Assembly (NCBI RefSeq): GCF_000001735.4
Contig: NC_003076.8
Coordinates: forward strand, 24,431,835-24,495,834
DNA: 64,000 nt
Source: Arabidopsis thaliana
Lineage: Eukaryota; Streptophyta; Magnoliopsida; Brassicales; Brassicaceae
Direction of reading: 5' to 3'
This document shows, one piece after another, positions 61,116 through 64,000 of the stretch (position 1 is the first letter of the stretch; the number at the start of each line of letters is the position of its first letter). Made by a program: the position numbers and the translations under genes. Below the pieces are notes generated by a model. That model was not told the DNA's origin and did no database searches. It saw only the letters and a list, made by a program, of their open reading frames with translations.

Positions 61116-62821
61116 ATTTTTCTAAAAACTTTTTTTGGTTCAAGAAGATATGCTTGTAAGAACTTTACAGTAGAGTTTAACGTGTTATCTCACTAATTAA
61201 AATCAATAAAATCACATGGGAATACTTTTTGCCAGTATTTTTTGATCATTTGTTAATAAACTATATACCAAGTTGTGATCTTTTGTGTGTGTTGGTTTTA
61301 TCAATTTCCTAAGAATTATAAATATGCACTATATCTTGTCAGAGCTTATCTTCGACAACAATTTTAGGTTTCCAACTGCTCGATTTTACATTCTTGTGCT
61401 TTGCAATGGGTTGATTTATCTTATTGCATCGGGAATCAGAAAGGATCCAACATGTACCACAACCACATGAGATCTTCACGTCAGTCCCTCGTAGTTTACA
61501 TACGTGCAATAACTTTTTTACTAAGAACTTAAAATCCAAAATATAATATGTTCGTATAGCGGATGTTGGAAGACATATATATTAATTCATACACAAGGTT
61601 TTTAGACCCTTTTAACTTTCTATCCTTTTTTTTTTTTTTATTACAATTCTACACATATAGTTTGATATAAGGACGAAGACTTTTTTTTGATAAAGGATGT
61701 AAACTTATAACTAAAGGTGAGCACAAACTTGTGTTTTCATATATGTCGTCCTGTTTTTAATTTCAAACCTCATCCCATATAAAATTAATATCCAACAAAA
61801 AATTTGTATCACAAAAAGCAAATTTTTGCTAACAAAAGAAGAGTTTTTGAATTATCAAAGAAAAAAAGATTTTTGTATCAAAATAAATTCGTCTTGGATC
61901 ACAACGGTCCGGTTCACCAGTCCAAATAACTTCACCATTGTAGAGGATACTTGATCCCAAAAGAAGTGATATATATTTTAATTTGGTAGACCTTTTTTTT
62001 TGCTAAGATATTTGACCCCAAAAAAATGTATATCACCCCAAAAGACGTTTCTGTAGACTTATAATTATTATTAGACCGCAATCATTTTTTCTTGGTATAT
62101 CAAATCCTCCAGACATACATTTATCAGTGATCTTACAATCACATTTTTTTTTGTTAAATGGTTTTTCCTTGTTTAATAGTTAATCAATGATCATACTAGC
62201 TTCCCTTAATCATACTAGCTATAAAATTAAAGATGAAAAAAGGTTGTGCCTTTAAAATCAAATCCTCCAGACCTATGCTATAAAATATCCGATACATTTT
62301 AAAATATAATGTCATAGTCATGGACTCATAGTTCAACCTTCACTAGTATTAAAAGTCAGTAATATTATTTTGAAAGAATACAAATAGCAATAGTATAATG
62401 ATAGTAGCATTAATTATTGATTGAATGAATCAATTATTATTTTAGCTGAACAATTTTTGTGAACACCGTATCTCCTAGAATCGATAAAAACTTTTACCCA
62501 AAATCTCAATGTTCCTTGATCTCGCAAGAAACAAACTAAAACGGACAAGAGCATCAGAACAGTGTCATCACTCATCAGTATATGCATTTCCGTGTGACCG
62601 CGAACTCTGACAGATGCTCAACTGATCCAATGACAACACTGCACGTGGCATTTCCCCACAGTGACTTAGTGGCCTGTGTATAGAAAGATTTAAAGAACGT
62701 GTAATCCCAACCATTCCTCCATCAAAGATATATCGATCATTTCTTTTTGACAGCAATAATTTTTAATCATTTTATCTGTCTCTCTGTTCTTTCTCTCTCC
62801 CGCAGTCCCTCTCGTAATTTT

Positions 62822-62829
62822 GCTATATA
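62822..62829 (+). promoter_or_regulatory. TATA box of MYB34
   Basis: CTATATAAG at about 62821-62829, 370 bases before the MYB34 start codon. It implies a long leader that contains the two uORFs. Confidence 0.5.
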
Positions 62830-63098
62830 AGAGCACCTCTATAATCTGTGTGAGACAGAATTATAAAAAAAAAACATTGATAGTTTTGTATCTAAACTCA
62901 ATATATAATGATAACACGTTCACGTGTTCATCGTCAAAAGAGTGTCTCAGTGAGTACAATCTTCAGGTGTCTTCTAGTTTTGATCAGACGCTCTATTCAA
63001 TTCTCTTAATTAGTCATATCTTTCTTTCTTTTTTCCTCGTTTCGTGTTAATTTTATTTTAAAACAAAGGATTAAAGAGTCGTTCTTTCTTTTGGTAAC

Positions 63099-63124
63099 AT
63101 GGAGCCTTAATGATCCTTTGTTAG
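63099..63124 (+). promoter_or_regulatory. Two tiny uORFs before MYB34
   Basis: ATG at 63099 reads Met-Glu-Pro-stop (63099-63110). The last A of that stop starts a second ATG at 63110 that reads Met-Ile-Leu-Cys-stop (63110-63124). Both lie less than 100 bases before the MYB34 start. I remember that the dominant atr1D allele maps to the ATR1 leader and affects upstream initiation, which fits; the exact base was not checked. Confidence 0.6.
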
Positions 63125-63194
63125 CTCTAGCTAGGATTTTACGTACTACTTAGGGTATTCAAACTAAAATAAAATCAAGAAGAAGAGCAGAGAG

Positions 63195-64000
63195 ATGGTG
63201 AGGACACCATGTTGCAAAGAAGAAGGAATAAAGAAAGGAGCTTGGACTCCTGAGGAAGATCAAAAGCTTATTGCTTATCTTCACCTACATGGTGAAGGTG
63301 GATGGCGTACTCTCCCTGAAAAAGCTGGTATATATTTTTTTTTGTCATATATAGGTTTAAATATTAGCTACTTTTTAATTAAAAGAAATTATTGTTATAG
63401 TGTGTGTAAATGTATATAGGATTGAAGAGATGTGGAAAGAGTTGTAGATTGAGATGGGCTAATTACTTAAGACCCGACATTAAGAGAGGAGAGTTTAGTC
63501 CTGAAGAAGACGACACTATCATCAAGCTTCATGCTCTTAAGGGTAACAAGTAAGTATCTCTTTTTTTCTTTCTTTCTTAATTCAGTTTGGATTAGATAAT
63601 CATTACTATATGTGTAATGTTGCATGAAAATACTTTACTTTTCATCTCAAATGCCAACCATAACTTTTTAAATCTTTTTTGATAAAGATTCCAAATCTTC
63701 ATTAGAATAAAATAATATTTGTTAGTATTATTTTATTGATAGTTGTGTTTGATTATTGAAGGTGGGCCGCAATCGCCACTAGCTTGGCGGGACGAACTGA
63801 CAACGAAATAAAAAACTATTGGAACACAAATCTCAAGAAGCGGTTGAAGCAAAAAGGCATCGATGCAATCACTCACAAACCGATCAATTCAACCGGTCAA
63901 ACCGGTTTCGAACCAAAAGTAAATAAACCGGTATATTCATCCGGTTCCGCTAGGCTTCTTAACCGCGTCGCAAGCAAATACGCGGTTGAATTAAACCGGG
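63195..64000 (+). CDS. MYB34: R2R3 MYB transcription factor MYB34/ATR1 (5-prime part)
   Basis: Exons 63195-63327 and 63420-63549 and the start of exon 3 from 63762, which runs off the window. The visible protein starts [11 protein letters not shown] and carries two MYB repeats. R2 has its Trp ladder ([29 protein letters not shown]). R3 has the usual Phe in place of the first Trp (GEFSPEED), then KWAAIA and NYWNT. Intron positions are the standard ones for R2R3 MYB genes. This matches AT5G60890, ATR1/MYB34. It activates tryptophan synthesis genes and CYP79B2/B3/CYP83B1 for indole glucosinolates. The C-terminal activation region is missing only because the window ends. Confidence 0.96.

Larger units (their letters stand above)
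57870..63194. other. Large intergenic region between divergent BASL and MYB34
   Basis: AT-rich, no supported gene. It contains two 13-base poly-G runs (58859-58871 and 59905-59917), a SINE-like fragment near 61035-61115 (minus), and the MYB34 promoter and leader from about 62820. A 61-codon frame at 61285-61470 and others are unsupported. Confidence 0.5.

Overview
The window is plant nuclear DNA. It is AT-rich, with short GT-AG introns, TATA-boxed promoters and 5-prime leaders rich in pyrimidine tracts. The encoded proteins match Arabidopsis thaliana, and the gene order is the one I remember for the long arm of chromosome 5, about AT5G60750 to AT5G60890. I assigned identities from protein sequence and remembered synteny, without a database search. 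I rebuilt exon structures by eye from splice sites and reading frame. For most complete multi-exon genes the rebuilt length equals the length I remember for that protein.

Layout, left to right. 252-1365: 3-prime end of a CAAX-type membrane protease (SCO4). 1366-6630: intergenic, with a non-autonomous Helitron. 6631-10170: a 2-phosphoglycerate-kinase-like P-loop protein. 12562-20922: the tandem nitrate transporters NRT2.4 and NRT2.3, with a Helitron fragment between them. 21926-23933 (minus): ABCF1. A 5.3 kb stretch without a recognisable gene follows. 29282-30630 (minus): the metallochaperone-like HIPP3. 31543-35276 (minus): a cluster of small secreted peptide genes. 37802-42589: a RING-H2 protein, bZIP70 and an acidic protein of unknown function. 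42590-48743: a 6 kb gap with a third Helitron. 48744-49667: the Dof factor OBP4. 52916-57869: RABA1f, RUG3 and BASL. 63195-64000: the 5-prime part of MYB34/ATR1, which runs off the window.

The most interesting region is 31.5-35.3 kb. A defensin-like gene and an RGF1-type gene appear twice in the same order and orientation, as if a two-gene unit had been duplicated. One unit keeps the intact root meristem growth factor gene RGF1. The other holds an RGF1 relic with frameshifts and a damaged splice site. That relic still spells the first part of the sulfated peptide (DYSNPG) and then stops. Both defensin-like genes look intact.

Other points worth checking are: an Asn-to-Asp change in the nitrate signature of NRT2.3; an intron in NRT2.4 that NRT2.3 lacks; two possible N-termini for HIPP3, one resembling a myristoylation and palmitoylation signal; a uORF in bZIP70 whose stop overlaps the main start codon; two short uORFs before MYB34; an (AT)n microsatellite touching the RABA1f splice donor; and three Helitron ends that share a 7-2-7 palindrome. 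The genes are mostly independent units. The working sets are the two nitrate transporters, and the peptide cluster where growth-factor and defensin-like secretory genes sit together.
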